A stretch of 28,189 bases of DNA from Burkholderiales bacterium (GCA_025352345.1 JANXTP010000291.1:1-28189), one strand, 5' to 3'. Counted from the stretch's first letter, positions 18,488-26,801 are shown. The notes: generated by a model from the letters alone, not told the origin. Made by a program: numbers and translations.

Positions 18488-19276
18488 TCATAAACAGGGT
18501 ACTGCGGTCAAGCGCCCGCCGACCTGCTCGATCGACAGAGCGCCGCCGAACACCTGCACCAGCGCCGCTTGCACCTCGGCAGCGTGGGCCGAACCCTCGG
18601 CGCGCACCCGGCCCTGGTGCAGCACCACCAGGCGATCGGCCTGCAGCGCCAATGGCAGGTCGTGCAGAACGCTGACCACCGTGGTACCTGCAGCGGCCAG
18701 ACGCTGCAACAGCCGCACGACCGCCACCTGGTGCGGCGGGTCGAGGTGGGTCGTCGGCTCGTCGAGCAGCAGCACCGGCGCACCGACTGCCAGCGCACGC
18801 GCCAGCAGCACACGCTGACGCTCACCGCCCGACAGCTCATGCAGCCGCCGGCACTGCCAGTCGCCGCATTCGGTGGCGGCCATCGCCGCATCGACGGCCG
18901 CATCGTCGCGCGGGCCGGGTGCAGCGAACAGGCCCAGGTGCGGCAACCGGCCGAGCTGCACCACATCGCGCACCGTCAGCTCACCGCTGCCCTCACCAGC
19001 CTCGTGCTGCGCCAGCCAGGCGATGCGCTGGCCGCGCTCGCGTGCGCTGTGGTCGGCCAGCAGACGACCGTCCAACATCACGTGCCCGGAATGCGGCGCG
19101 AGCAGCCCGGCCAGCACGCGCAACAAGGTCGATTTGCCGCCGCCGTTGGGTCCGACGATCGCGGTCCAGCCGGGGTGCAGTGCGAGCGACACGCCACGCA
19201 GCACCGGCGGGCCACCGAGCGATGCCTGCAGCTCCTCGGCACGCAAGGCACAGGAGGACATGGTCGCAGCGCTCAT
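18488..19276 (-). CDS. btuD: Cobalamin/corrinoid ABC transporter ATP-binding protein
   Basis: The ATPase of a type II ABC importer, driving corrinoid uptake across the inner membrane with BtuC and BtuF. The 262-aa protein has all nucleotide-binding motifs: Walker A GPNGGGKST (42-50), Q-loop Q90, signature LSGGE (148-152), Walker B VLLLDEP (168-174) and switch histidine H205. The ATG at 19276 overlaps the btuC stop as ATGA; an ATG at 19261 is an alternative. The motifs alone would also fit a siderophore transporter. The neighbours btuB, btuF and cob genes and the upstream B12 riboswitch decide for corrinoids. Confidence 0.92.
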   Translation of the reverse strand: MSAATMSSCALRAEELQASLGGPPVLRGVSLALHPGWTAIVGPNGGGKSTLLRVLAGLLAPHSGHVMLDGRLLADHSARERGQRIAWLAQHEAGEGSGELTVRDVVQLGRLPHLGLFAAPGPRDDAAVDAAMAATECGDWQCRRLHELSGGERQRVLLARALAVGAPVLLLDEPTTHLDPPHQVAVVRLLQRLAAAGTTVVSVLHDLPLALQADRLVVLHQGRVRAEGSAHAAEVQAALVQVFGGALSIEQVGGRLTAVPCL

Positions 19277-20319
19277 CCGAGCCGGCGCTGCCGCAACAGC
19301 CACAACAGGTAGCCACCACCAAGCACTGCGGTGACCACACCGACCGGCAGCTCCTGCGGCGCGATCAGGCTGCGCGCCAGCACGTCGGCGGCCAGCAGCA
19401 GCGTGCCGCCCGCCGCGGCACTGGCCAGCAAGGTGTAGCCGTTCGGCGCGGGCGCGCAGCGGCGCACCAGGTGTGGTGCGGCCAGTCCGACGAAAGCCAC
19501 CAGACCGGCCTGCGACACCGCGATGCCGGTGGCCAGTGCCAGCACCGCCACCAGCACCAGCCGCCAGCGCGCCAGCGCCAAACCCAGGCTGCGGGCGCTG
19601 TCTTCACCCAGCGTCAAGGCGTCGAGCACGCGGGCGAGTCGCCAAGCGACCGGCAGCGTCGCGAGCAGTCCAGCAGTCAGCACGCCGACACTGGCCCAGC
19701 CCAGAAAGCCGGTGGTGCCCAGCATGAACACCTGCTTGCCACGCAAGGTCTCGGGCGCAACGGTCGAGACCAGGTCGCCCAGTGCCGACAGCACCACACC
19801 AACGACCACGCCGGCCAGCAGCAGCCGGGGCGTCTGCTGCGCACCGCGGGCCAGTGTCAGCGTCAACCCGACGCCGACGAAGGCGCCGACGAAGGCCGCG
19901 CCGACCAGGCCCAGGCGCGCCAGCCCGCTGGCGGCGGTCATCACCGTCATCACGCCGCCCAGCGAGCCGACCGCCAGCACCAGCACCACGGCCAGCGACG
20001 CACCGGCGGCCGAACCCAGCAGGTACGGATCGGCCAGCGGGTTGCGGAACAGGCCTTGCGCGATCGCACCGGCCAAGCCCAGCAGCGCGCCGACCATCCA
20101 GGCGCCCAGCGTGCGCGGCGCGCGGATCTGGCCAAGGATCAGCCCGCTGTCCGCATCGCCGTGCCAGGGCAGCGACCAGCCATCGCTGCCCGCCGCCAGC
20201 CCGGCCAGCGCCAAAGCGATGCCAGCCAACAGCAAGCCGACCGCGAGCCGCCGACGACGGGCTGCGCCCGGATCGGGGGTGATGCAATGGTCGCTGGCGA
20301 CGAGGGCGTGGTCGATCAT
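19273..20319 (-). CDS. btuC: Cobalamin/corrinoid ABC transporter permease (FecCD family)
   Basis: The membrane permease of the corrinoid importer. The 348-aa protein has about ten hydrophobic segments and clear FecCD-family motifs: RAPRTLGAWMVGALLGLAG, RNPLADPYLLGSAAGASL, then GLVAFVGLAAPHLVRR, the cytoplasmic coupling-helix region, and QELPVGVVTAVLGGGYLLWL near the C-terminus. The ATG at 20319 overlaps the btuF stop as ATGA. The first 30 residues are polar and not conserved. The 3' end overlaps btuD by four bases, so both subunits are translationally coupled. Confidence 0.94.
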   Translation of the reverse strand: MIDHALVASDHCITPDPGAARRRRLAVGLLLAGIALALAGLAAGSDGWSLPWHGDADSGLILGQIRAPRTLGAWMVGALLGLAGAIAQGLFRNPLADPYLLGSAAGASLAVVLVLAVGSLGGVMTVMTAASGLARLGLVGAAFVGAFVGVGLTLTLARGAQQTPRLLLAGVVVGVVLSALGDLVSTVAPETLRGKQVFMLGTTGFLGWASVGVLTAGLLATLPVAWRLARVLDALTLGEDSARSLGLALARWRLVLVAVLALATGIAVSQAGLVAFVGLAAPHLVRRCAPAPNGYTLLASAAAGGTLLLAADVLARSLIAPQELPVGVVTAVLGGGYLLWLLRQRRLG

Positions 20320-21227
20320 TTGGTGGTGGCCCCCAAAGCCAGCAGGCAATCGGCCAGCTGTTGCGCCGCTTCTCCGAGCCGGGGTCCGGGGCGCACCAGC
20401 ACCTCATAACGTTCGTTGCTGAAGCCGCAGACCCGGTGGTCGCGCAAGGCGTTGAGCTGGGCCCAGCCGGGCCGGCGAGGCATCTCGTCGATGCCGCGCT
20501 GCACTGCCATCACGATGTCGGGCTGGGCGCGCACGACGAACTCGGGGTTGAGTTGTGGAAACGGGCCGAGCGCTGCGGGCACCGCGTTGGCCAGGCCCAG
20601 CCGCGCCAGGGTCTCGCCGATGAACGAGCCCTCGCCTGCGGCATACGGCGTCGCATCGACCTCGAAGTAGACCCGCTGTCCGCGCAGCGCCGTGGGCACC
20701 CGCGCGGCGGCCCGTTCGACCTGCTGCTGGATCGCGATCCACAGCGGTTCTGCAGCACCGGGCGTGCCCAGCATCGTTGCCAGCACCTTCAATGAGCGTT
20801 GCACATCGGCATGGGTTTTCGATTCGAGCAGCACCACCTTCAGCCCGAGCGCCTCGAGCCGCTCGACCACGCGGGCCGATGGTGCGGCGAGCACCACGTC
20901 GGGCTTCAGCGCGACGATGCGCTCCAGGTTCACGTCTTCGATGCCACCCAACTTCGGCAGGTTCGCGACGGTACGCGGCGAGTTGGAATAACGGTCGGTG
21001 CCGACCAGCCGGTCGCAGCCACCGAGTGCGCACAGGCTTTCGGTCAGCGAAGGCAGCAGGCTGACGATGCGCTGTGGCGCAGCAGCGAAGGTCTGCGGGC
21101 TGCCTCGATCATCCTGAATGACGATCGGCAGCGCGGCGGCACTGGCCGCAGACGCCGTCACTAAAGGCGAGGCTGCACACCAAAGGATGGCGGCCAGCAG
21201 CCAGATCGGAACGCGGCGCAGGGTCAC
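20316..21227 (-). CDS. btuF: Periplasmic corrinoid-binding protein
   Basis: BtuF captures corrinoids in the periplasm and delivers them to BtuCD. The 303-aa protein begins with a signal peptide (about 1-30, RRVPIWLLAAILWCAASPLV then Ala-rich). The helical-backbone metal-receptor fold follows: RIVSLLPSLTESLCALG, VGTDRYSNSP, LPKLGGIEDVNLERIVALKP and DVVLAAPSA. The long backbone helix and the second lobe (PQLNPEFVVRAQPDIVMAV) are also visible. The GTG at 21227 overlaps the cobU TGA as GTGA, and the signal peptide starts there; the open frame further upstream is inside cobU. Confidence 0.92.
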   Translation of the reverse strand: MTLRRVPIWLLAAILWCAASPLVTASAASAAALPIVIQDDRGSPQTFAAAPQRIVSLLPSLTESLCALGGCDRLVGTDRYSNSPRTVANLPKLGGIEDVNLERIVALKPDVVLAAPSARVVERLEALGLKVVLLESKTHADVQRSLKVLATMLGTPGAAEPLWIAIQQQVERAAARVPTALRGQRVYFEVDATPYAAGEGSFIGETLARLGLANAVPAALGPFPQLNPEFVVRAQPDIVMAVQRGIDEMPRRPGWAQLNALRDHRVCGFSNERYEVLVRPGPRLGEAAQQLADCLLALGATTK

Positions 21228-21781
21228 CGCGCCTCCCGCTTCACCGGCATCTCGATGCCGGCGACCATCAGTGTCACGCGGCCGCAGCGCGGCGCGATCG
21301 CCTGATGCAAGCGCCCCAGTTGATCCACGAAGTGACGCGCCTCGCGCGACATCGGCGAGGTGCCCAGGCCGATCTCGTTGGACACCAGCAGCACGGGCCC
21401 GCTGGCTTCGCTGATCGCATCGCACAGCGCCTCACGCACCCGGTCCCATTCGATGTCGTCGAGCGGCTCGCCGTCCAGCGGCATCAGCAGGTTGGTCAGC
21501 CACAACGTCAGGCAATCGATGACGACCAAACGACCCGGTGCACTGTGGCGAAAGATCGCCTGCGCCAGTTCGATCGGCACCTCTTCGCAGTCGAGTTGAG
21601 GCAGGCGTTCGGCGCGTTGGAGCCGATGGTGGGTGATACGCAAGCGCATCTCCTCGTCGCCGGCGCGGGCGGTGGCGAGCAGCACCGCCGAAGCTGACGG
21701 TGCTGCCAGCCACGCGGCGGCGCGCTGCTCGGCGCAGCGCGACTTGCCGCTGCGCTGCCCGCCGAGGATCAGTTCATGCAC
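21224..21781 (-). CDS. cobU: Adenosylcobinamide kinase / guanylyltransferase
   Basis: CobU (CobP) phosphorylates adenosylcobinamide and then transfers GMP to give adenosylcobinamide-GDP, the CobS substrate. The 185-aa length is normal. The P-loop GGQRSGKS lies at 7-14. RITHHRLQR (48-56) holds the histidine region used for guanylylation. VVIDCLTLWLTNLL is the Walker B-like strand, and VSNEIGLGTSPMSREARHF is a strong family signature. The ATG at 21781 starts directly with the conserved first strand. It follows btuB by 43 bases and overlaps btuF by four. Confidence 0.95.
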   Translation of the reverse strand: MHELILGGQRSGKSRCAEQRAAAWLAAPSASAVLLATARAGDEEMRLRITHHRLQRAERLPQLDCEEVPIELAQAIFRHSAPGRLVVIDCLTLWLTNLLMPLDGEPLDDIEWDRVREALCDAISEASGPVLLVSNEIGLGTSPMSREARHFVDQLGRLHQAIAPRCGRVTLMVAGIEMPVKREAR

Positions 21782-21824
21782 CGCTTGGGCTCCATCGTGG
21801 AAGTGTCACGCCAGCCTGCCACGA

Positions 21825-23753
21825 CTACAAGTCGATGCCGTTGTAGCGCACGCCCAGCCACGCCTGACGACCCGGAGATCGGTAATCGCGGGCCGGCTCG
21901 ATGTCGCGGTCGGTGACGTTGAGCACCTTGGCTTCGAATTGCCAGTGCGGCGTCAACTTCCAGCGTGCCTGCAGATCGAGCGTCGAATAGCCGCCAAGGC
22001 GCTTGCCACCATCAGGGCGGTCACCAACAGTCACCAACGTGGCACCCAGCGTCCAGTCCTCGATCTGGTAGTCGGCATCGAGGGTCTCCTGGTGCTTGGC
22101 GCGGCGGTTCAAGCGTGTGTGGGTGGCGATGTCTTTCGCGCTCAACAGGTCCACCGTGCCGCGCAGCCCGAGCGCACCGAAGCGGTGGCCGGCGCTCAGG
22201 GTCGCTCCCTGCAGGCGCGCCCGATCGACGTTGCGGGCGCAGCCGAAGTCGTAGGACGGATCGGCGGGGCAGAAGCTGCGATCAAGCTCGTAATTGATCA
22301 GCTGGCGCACGCGGTTGCGGTACAGGGTCAACGATGCATGGCTGTCGCCATCGCGCCAATTCAGGCCGACCTCGGCACTGCGGCTGCGTTCGGGGCGGAT
22401 GCCTGGGACGCCATAGCCGGCATAGAACAGGTCATTGAAGCTGGGCGCACGGAAGGTGGTGCCGATCAGCGCGCGGGCTGTCAGGCCATGGCCGATCTCG
22501 TAGCCGTAGCCCAGCCGCCCGGTGGTGCTGCTTCCGTAGACAGAGTTGTCGTCATGCCGCACATCGGCCGACAACAGATGGGCGCCGAACTGGCCGGCAT
22601 AACCCAGGCCCAGCGCGTCGTTGTGGCGCTGCTTGTTGGTCGAGAACGCCGACGATTCCGCCCGCTCTTCAAGCCGCTCGACCACCGCAACGAGCTGCTG
22701 CCGGGTGGCGAGCGTCAGCACGTTCTGCCAGGTGTACTGATTGCGACGCGTCACGAAACGCTCAGGAAAGTGCGCGCCGTCCACGGACTTGTCTTCGTTC
22801 AATGCCAATTGCAGTCGTGTGGTCCACAGCGGGTTGATCACGCCGTCATAGCTGAGCGACGCAACCTGCGTGTTCAGGCGGGTGACAAAGTTAGGCGATG
22901 GATCCTGGGCGAAGTTCGGCGGGCCGCCGAATTCGGAGGCGTCGTACTGCGAGTTCAGTCGCGTGTCGATCACGCTGACCGCCACCCGGTGGCCTGGCGC
23001 CAGCGTATAGCCCAGCCGAGCCTGCGCGGTACGCCGGTTGTAGCCATCGCGGTCGGGGTTGTAGTTGCCGAACTGGTCGCCCGGCCGCAAGGTCGACACA
23101 CCATGGCTTCTTTCATCGCTGATCGACGCCGCATAGTCGAAGCCGCTGTGGGCACCGCTGATGCCGACATCGCCTTCGCGCGAACCGTACTCGCCAAAGG
23201 CAGCGTGCCCGGACACGCTGGCCGGCCCTTCGCCACGCTTGGTGGTGATGAGCACCACGCCACCGAGGGCATCGGCGCCGTACAGGCTGGAACCCGGTCC
23301 GCGCAGCACCTCGATGCGCTCGATTTGCGCCAGGCTGATGGCCTCGAACTCCACCTGCGCCAAGGTGGCCGAACCGACCCGCACACCGTCGACCAGCACC
23401 AGGGTGCTGCTGGTGCTGGCGCCACGCAGCAAGATGCCGGCGGCGTGACCCGGCCCGCCGCTGCGGGAGAGCTGAACGCCGGCTTCGCGGCGCAGCAGGT
23501 CTTCCAGTGAATCAGCGGTCGACTCACGGATGCGCTGCTCGTCGATCACGACCACGTCGGAGGTGATTTGGTCGAGCGGCAAGGGTTCGCGGCTGGCGAT
23601 GACGGTCACCGGTGGCAGACGCGTCGGCGTCTGGGCCTGCGCTGGGGAGAAGGTTGCTACAGCAAGGGCTGCGACCAGGGTTGAAGCAAGGACGTGGGAA
23701 TACCGGCTGGAAACAGCCAAAAGCGCGCGCGGCGCCGTGCAGAAGGAAAACAT
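21825..23753 (-). CDS. btuB: TonB-dependent cobalamin outer-membrane receptor
   Basis: BtuB imports cobalamin across the outer membrane using TonB. The 642-aa protein (E. coli 614) has a signal peptide ending near the AQAQ of FSPAQAQ (about residue 41) and a TonB-box-like PPVTVIAS. The plug domain holds SLEDLLRREAGVQL, LLRGASTSSTLVLVDGVRV and IERIEVLRGPGSSLYGADAL. A beta-barrel of alternating residues runs to the C-terminus, which ends VRYNGIDL. The ATG at 23753 is used. The frame is open further upstream to 23933, but that part overlaps the riboswitch and is not protein-like. It is the first gene of the operon, about 86 bases after the aptamer. Confidence 0.92.
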   Translation of the reverse strand: MFSFCTAPRALLAVSSRYSHVLASTLVAALAVATFSPAQAQTPTRLPPVTVIASREPLPLDQITSDVVVIDEQRIRESTADSLEDLLRREAGVQLSRSGGPGHAAGILLRGASTSSTLVLVDGVRVGSATLAQVEFEAISLAQIERIEVLRGPGSSLYGADALGGVVLITTKRGEGPASVSGHAAFGEYGSREGDVGISGAHSGFDYAASISDERSHGVSTLRPGDQFGNYNPDRDGYNRRTAQARLGYTLAPGHRVAVSVIDTRLNSQYDASEFGGPPNFAQDPSPNFVTRLNTQVASLSYDGVINPLWTTRLQLALNEDKSVDGAHFPERFVTRRNQYTWQNVLTLATRQQLVAVVERLEERAESSAFSTNKQRHNDALGLGYAGQFGAHLLSADVRHDDNSVYGSSTTGRLGYGYEIGHGLTARALIGTTFRAPSFNDLFYAGYGVPGIRPERSRSAEVGLNWRDGDSHASLTLYRNRVRQLINYELDRSFCPADPSYDFGCARNVDRARLQGATLSAGHRFGALGLRGTVDLLSAKDIATHTRLNRRAKHQETLDADYQIEDWTLGATLVTVGDRPDGGKRLGGYSTLDLQARWKLTPHWQFEAKVLNVTDRDIEPARDYRSPGRQAWLGVRYNGIDL

Positions 23754-23777
23754 GATGAAGAGCCCGACAAGATGCAA

Positions 23778-23800
23778 GCGACCTGCTTCCCCGCAGGCGC
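23778..23800 (-). promoter_or_regulatory. Hairpin between riboswitch and btuB
   Basis: In the transcript, GCGCCTGC pairs with GCAGGTCGC (one bulged base) around the loop GGGGAA, 25 bases before the btuB start. No U-tract follows. It may belong to the expression platform acting on translation, but a matching alternative pairing was not established. Confidence 0.4.
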
Positions 23801-23839
23801 ATGCGATGTAGGCACGACACGAGGTCGCACCCGCTTGTT

Positions 23840-24050
23840 GGCCGGTATCCGGGCTGATGGAACGACCTTCACGACCTTCCCAGAGATGAACCATCTCCAG
23901 TGGTGTGCGCATGAAAGCTGAAACCGCCGTCAAAACCGACCAGGGCTTCGTCCACCGTACCGTTGCGGGGGCAGCGCAGATTAAGCACCGTGCGGCGCTT
24001 CCTGCTTCCCGTTTAACTGCACCGACAAGAACATCGGCGCGGGCACCAAA
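23840..24050 (-). promoter_or_regulatory. Adenosylcobalamin (B12) riboswitch
   Basis: The leader upstream of btuB shows the conserved pieces of the cobalamin aptamer in order on the minus strand: GGTGCC near the 5' side, TTAAACGGGAA, GGTG, the core GCTGCCCCCGCAACGG, then CCACTGG (B12 box), GGGAAGG and TCAGCCCGGATACCGGCC at the 3' end. Order and spacing fit the AdoCbl class. Ligand binding is expected to lower expression of btuB and, if the operon is one transcript, of all eight downstream salvage genes. Confidence 0.93.
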
Positions 24051-24059
24051 CAGGAGCGC

Positions 24060-24065
24060 ATTCTA
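24060..24065 (-). promoter_or_regulatory. Candidate -10 box for the btuB/cob operon
   Basis: TAGAAT on the minus strand would place the transcript start near 24053, just before the riboswitch aptamer begins. The -35 region (TGAATT-like, 17 bases upstream) is poor. Confidence 0.4.
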
Positions 24066-24075
24066 AGCACCCGAC

Positions 24076-24081
24076 TACAAT
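24076..24081 (+). promoter_or_regulatory. Candidate -10 box for the zapA operon
   Basis: TACAAT lies 38 bases before the ATG at 24120. It is close to the divergent TAGAAT of the btuB promoter, so the two promoters would overlap. No clear -35 is seen. Confidence 0.4.
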
Positions 24082-24119
24082 GAATTCACCCACGCTGTTC
24101 CACTGCCCGAATACGCGCC

Positions 24120-24374
24120 ATGTCGAAACTCGAAGACCTTGCCGACCGGGTGGAACGGCTGCTGCTGCGTCACCATGAGCTGCAACGCACCAACGCCTTG
24201 CTCGAACAGCAACTGGCCACCGTGATCGGCGAACGCGACAACCTGCGCTCACGCCTGACCGCCGCGCGCGCACGCATCGACACGCTGCTCGACCGCCTGC
24301 CAACCGACGCCGTCACCCCCTCGGCAGAGGCAACGGCCGCCCTGCTGTCGTCCACCGACAAGACCGCACCATGA
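24120..24374 (+). CDS. Small coiled-coil protein next to zapA (TIGR02449/ZapB-like)
   Basis: An 84-aa protein. Residues 1-60 form a heptad-rich coiled coil (LEDLADRVERLLLRHHEL, LLEQQLATVIGERDNLRSRL). A short Thr/Ser/Ala-rich tail follows. Small proteins of this kind commonly precede zapA in beta- and gammaproteobacteria, and the pattern resembles ZapB-like division factors. No catalytic motif is present. The ATG at 24120 is the only sensible start; the stop overlaps zapA as ATGA, so the two are translationally coupled. A role in Z-ring assembly is inferred from context only. Confidence 0.8.
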   Translation: MSKLEDLADRVERLLLRHHELQRTNALLEQQLATVIGERDNLRSRLTAARARIDTLLDRLPTDAVTPSAEATAALLSSTDKTAP

Positions 24375-24685
24375 CCATGAAACAGATCGAAGTCTCGATC
24401 CTCGGCCAGAGCTATGTGCTGGGCTGCCCAGAAGGCGGAGACACGCTTCTGCAGGGGTCGGTGAAGGCGGTCGATCGCGAGATGACTGCGATCCGCAACG
24501 CCGGGAAGGTCAAGGCCCGCGAGCGCATCGCGGTGCTGGCTGCCTTGAACCTCGCCTACAAGCTGGAACAGCGGCCCGCGGCGATGCCACCGTCGTCAAC
24601 CGACGGGGAGCCAGCCGACATCGATGTGGACGCGCTGATCACACGCATCGACCATGCCCTCGGCGAGCACGGGCAGTTGCTGTGA
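24371..24685 (+). CDS. zapA: Cell division protein ZapA
   Basis: ZapA binds FtsZ and bundles protofilaments at the division site. The 104-aa protein has the ZapA N-terminal strand pattern KQIEVSILGQSYVLGCPEG, then LLQGSVKAVDREMTAIRNAG and the helical RIAVLAALNLAYKLEQ. A less conserved stretch precedes the final helix. The ATG at 24371 overlaps the upstream stop; an ATG at 24377 is also possible (MKQIEV). 6S RNA follows about 66 bases downstream, the typical zapA-ssrS linkage. Confidence 0.94.
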   Translation: MTMKQIEVSILGQSYVLGCPEGGDTLLQGSVKAVDREMTAIRNAGKVKARERIAVLAALNLAYKLEQRPAAMPPSSTDGEPADIDVDALITRIDHALGEHGQLL

Positions 24686-24751
24686 CCGATTGGGCACACG
24701 ATGTCACCCCTTCGACATCAGTGCCAGCCGCAACGGGCGTAGACTGAATGT

Positions 24752-24928
24752 TGTCCGTTGTGTTCGCGTGAGTTCTTAATTCCTTGAACCGATGCTCTCG
24801 CGAGCCCGGGCTGGGAACATAGCCGAGTGGGCGTGATCGTCTCGCGTCAGATGAACCCGAAACACGGTTGACCCGGCCCACCTGAATCCCCTGGGTTCAG
24901 GAATGCGGCTCACGGTTCACAACGGACA
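24752..24928 (+). ncRNA. ssrS: 6S RNA
   Basis: 6S RNA mimics an open promoter and binds the housekeeping RNA polymerase holoenzyme. The 177-base length fits the usual 180 or so. The two ends pair perfectly over 11 bases: TGTCCGTTGTG (24752-24762) with CACAACGGACA (24918-24928). CGTGAG and CTCACG extend the closing stem inside. The 5' bulge region holds GTTCTTAATTCCTTGAACCG, and GCTGGGAACAT follows. An inner hairpin CCTGAA...TTCAGG lies at the 3' side. A -10-like TAGACT (24740-24745) is placed 7 bases before the 5' end. Location directly after zapA is the known proteobacterial context. End points are estimated from the pairing. Confidence 0.9.
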
Positions 24929-24974
24929 CCCCTGCGTGGCACGACCGGCTCAGCGCCCTGGATTCAGGTACCGT

Positions 24975-26042
24975 TTACAAAGTGCCCTCGAAGCGGATGC
25001 TGGCCAGCGTGACGTGGTTGCCGCCGCGGAACTGTGCTGCGGCCAGTGCGGTATCCGATGCCTGCAGCAACTCATCTTGTGTGTGGGCAGTGTGCGGAAA
25101 ACTCGCCACCCCCATCGACACCGTGAAGCCGAAATCCCGACCGTCGAGCACGACGATCTGGGTGGCGCACTGACGCCGCAGCCCTTCCATGCGCGAATGC
25201 GCCGTCGCCAGGCCGACGCCCGATAGCAGCACCGTGAAGCGATCGTCAGAGACGCGGCAGGAAGCATCCATCGCCCGGGTGTTGTCGCGCAGCAGGCGCC
25301 CCAGCGCCTCGACCACCCGCTGGCGTGCCGAGGCACCCAGCGCCTGAGCGGTGCCGGTCGGCGGGTCGATCGAAATCGAGACCATCGAGAACTCGCGATG
25401 TTCGCGCAGCGACAGATCGACCTCGCGCCGCAACTGGTCGTCGAAGTGGACGTTCGGAAAAAGCCCTGTGTCCGCGTCCCTCAAGGTGGCGTCCTGCGTC
25501 TCGCGACGCAGGGCTTCGGTGGCCAGCTGTTGCTGTTCTAGCTGTCGCAGCGCCAGCGTCAGTTGGGCATCGCGCTGGCGTTGCGCGCTCACATCCAGCC
25601 AGATGGCGCACAGATATCGCTGGCTCGCACCCAGGGCCTCGTCGCCGCCGGACAGCAGCATCCGCGTCACATGGAAGTCGTGGCGCACGTGATCGCGCTC
25701 GATGCGGTGTTCACTGCTGTGGGGCTGCGCCAAGGTGACGGTCGTGGCATCGGCCGCGCGCAGTGACGCAGCGACATCGGTGCCGAGCACATCGGCATCG
25801 GTGCGGCCCACCAAACCTTCAGGAACGCAGCCAAAAAGCTCCGCCATCCTGGGAGATGCGTAGGCATAGCGGCCCGTGGCGATCTCCTTGATGGCCAAAC
25901 CGGCGGACAAGCCGTTCAACCCCGCAGCGAGCACGTCCACCCAGCCCGAGGGATCGAGATGCAGCACAACGGCAGCCTGCCGCAACGCTGTCGGCAAGGC
26001 GGTGGTCGGGACGACGCACGGTGCCTGCTCGGGCTGATTCAT
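24975..26042 (-). CDS. PAS-GGDEF protein with degenerate active site
   Basis: A 355-aa cytosolic protein. Residues about 35-155 resemble a PAS sensor (AGLAIKEIATGRYAYASPRM, GLVGRTDADVLG). A helical linker (about 155-188) joins a GGDEF-fold domain starting DADTGLFPNVHFDDQL. The catalytic GGDEF/GGEEF is SDDRF at 265-269, so cyclase activity is unlikely. The allosteric RxxD motif just upstream is kept (RAMD, 256-259). FGFTVSMGVASFP and the final helices are typical of the domain. The ATG at 26042 has GAAAGGG 5 bases upstream; an in-frame ATG at 26105 has no such site. It may be a c-di-GMP-binding or otherwise regulatory protein. It converges on 6S RNA. Confidence 0.88.
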   Translation of the reverse strand: MNQPEQAPCVVPTTALPTALRQAAVVLHLDPSGWVDVLAAGLNGLSAGLAIKEIATGRYAYASPRMAELFGCVPEGLVGRTDADVLGTDVAASLRAADATTVTLAQPHSSEHRIERDHVRHDFHVTRMLLSGGDEALGASQRYLCAIWLDVSAQRQRDAQLTLALRQLEQQQLATEALRRETQDATLRDADTGLFPNVHFDDQLRREVDLSLREHREFSMVSISIDPPTGTAQALGASARQRVVEALGRLLRDNTRAMDASCRVSDDRFTVLLSGVGLATAHSRMEGLRRQCATQIVVLDGRDFGFTVSMGVASFPHTAHTQDELLQASDTALAAAQFRGGNHVTLASIRFEGTL

Positions 26043-26237
26043 CAAGACCCTTTCATAACGTCGATCGGCAGGGGTCACGAGCTCATGGATGCAGCGCCGT
26101 GCCACCGCATCTGTGACGAGGTGAGCCTAGCGCAATGCGCGATCTTGATCACGTGGAAAAGCCGGTTCCGACGCGCCGAACATGTCGATACCCTCTGTTC
26201 AAAGGGGGTGCCATCACTGCCGGCCGCAGCCGCCAGC

Positions 26238-26801
26238 TCAGGGCGCAGGCGCCGCCGATGCTGCGGCAGCAGGTGCCGGCGCAGAAGCGCCATCGGGCGC
26301 ACCAGGCTTCTGGAAGTTGGTGACGACCTTGCCCAAGCCACCGTTCAGGGCGATCGCCACCATCTCGGTCGCGATGTCCTCGTCGATGTTGACCGCGTCG
26401 AAGGTCGCACTCCACTTCATCAGCGTCTTGCCGTCGGCGGTCGGACTCACCGAAATCGTCGCCACATAGTTCTTGATCGGAAACGGGCCTTTGAGCGACG
26501 TGTAGGTGTAGCTGGTGTCGGCGGCGCTGTATTTCAGCAGCTTTTCAACCAGTTCTGAGCCATCGGACAACTTCAGCGTGCGCACCGCACCGGCCTTGTT
26601 GTCGGTGCCCTTGACCGTGCTGCTGCGCACCTGGGGGTGCCACAGGTCGAAGCCATTGAAATCACCGACGTACTTCCAGACGGTGGCGGGCGAACTGTCG
26701 ACGGTTTCCTCGCTGGAAAACGACAGCGCGCCGACGGCGTAGCAACTGCCCGCCGTCAACAGCAGACCAGCGGTAGCGAGATGGAGAACGATCTTGTTCA
26801 T
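26238..26801 (-). CDS. Exported SRPBCC-fold protein (second of tandem pair)
   Basis: A 187-aa protein of the SRPBCC / polyketide-cyclase-like (START-related) fold, which binds hydrophobic ligands in a deep pocket. A signal peptide is visible (MNKIVLHLATAGLLLTAGSCYA). The domain has SPATVWKYVGDFNGFDLWHP near its start, GPFPIKNYVATISV in the middle and TLMKWSATFDA later. A C-terminal tail of about 20 Ala/Pro residues is absent from the upstream paralogue. A strong AGGAGG lies 7 bases before the ATG. It follows the paralogue by 42 bases. Ligand and role are unknown; export to the periplasm is inferred from the leader. Confidence 0.85.
   Translation of the reverse strand: MNKIVLHLATAGLLLTAGSCYAVGALSFSSEETVDSSPATVWKYVGDFNGFDLWHPQVRSSTVKGTDNKAGAVRTLKLSDGSELVEKLLKYSAADTSYTYTSLKGPFPIKNYVATISVSPTADGKTLMKWSATFDAVNIDEDIATEMVAIALNGGLGKVVTNFQKPGAPDGASAPAPAAAASAAPAP

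Noticed and set aside
23754..23933. N-terminal extension of btuB
   Set aside because: It would run through the riboswitch and lacks protein character; the signal peptide starts at 23753.
24700..24719. GATGTC...GACATC hairpin after zapA as a terminator
   Set aside because: Only a 6-bp stem without a T-tract, before the 6S promoter region.
24639..24881. Minus-strand 80-codon open frame
   Set aside because: Overlaps the zapA end and 6S RNA; no support.
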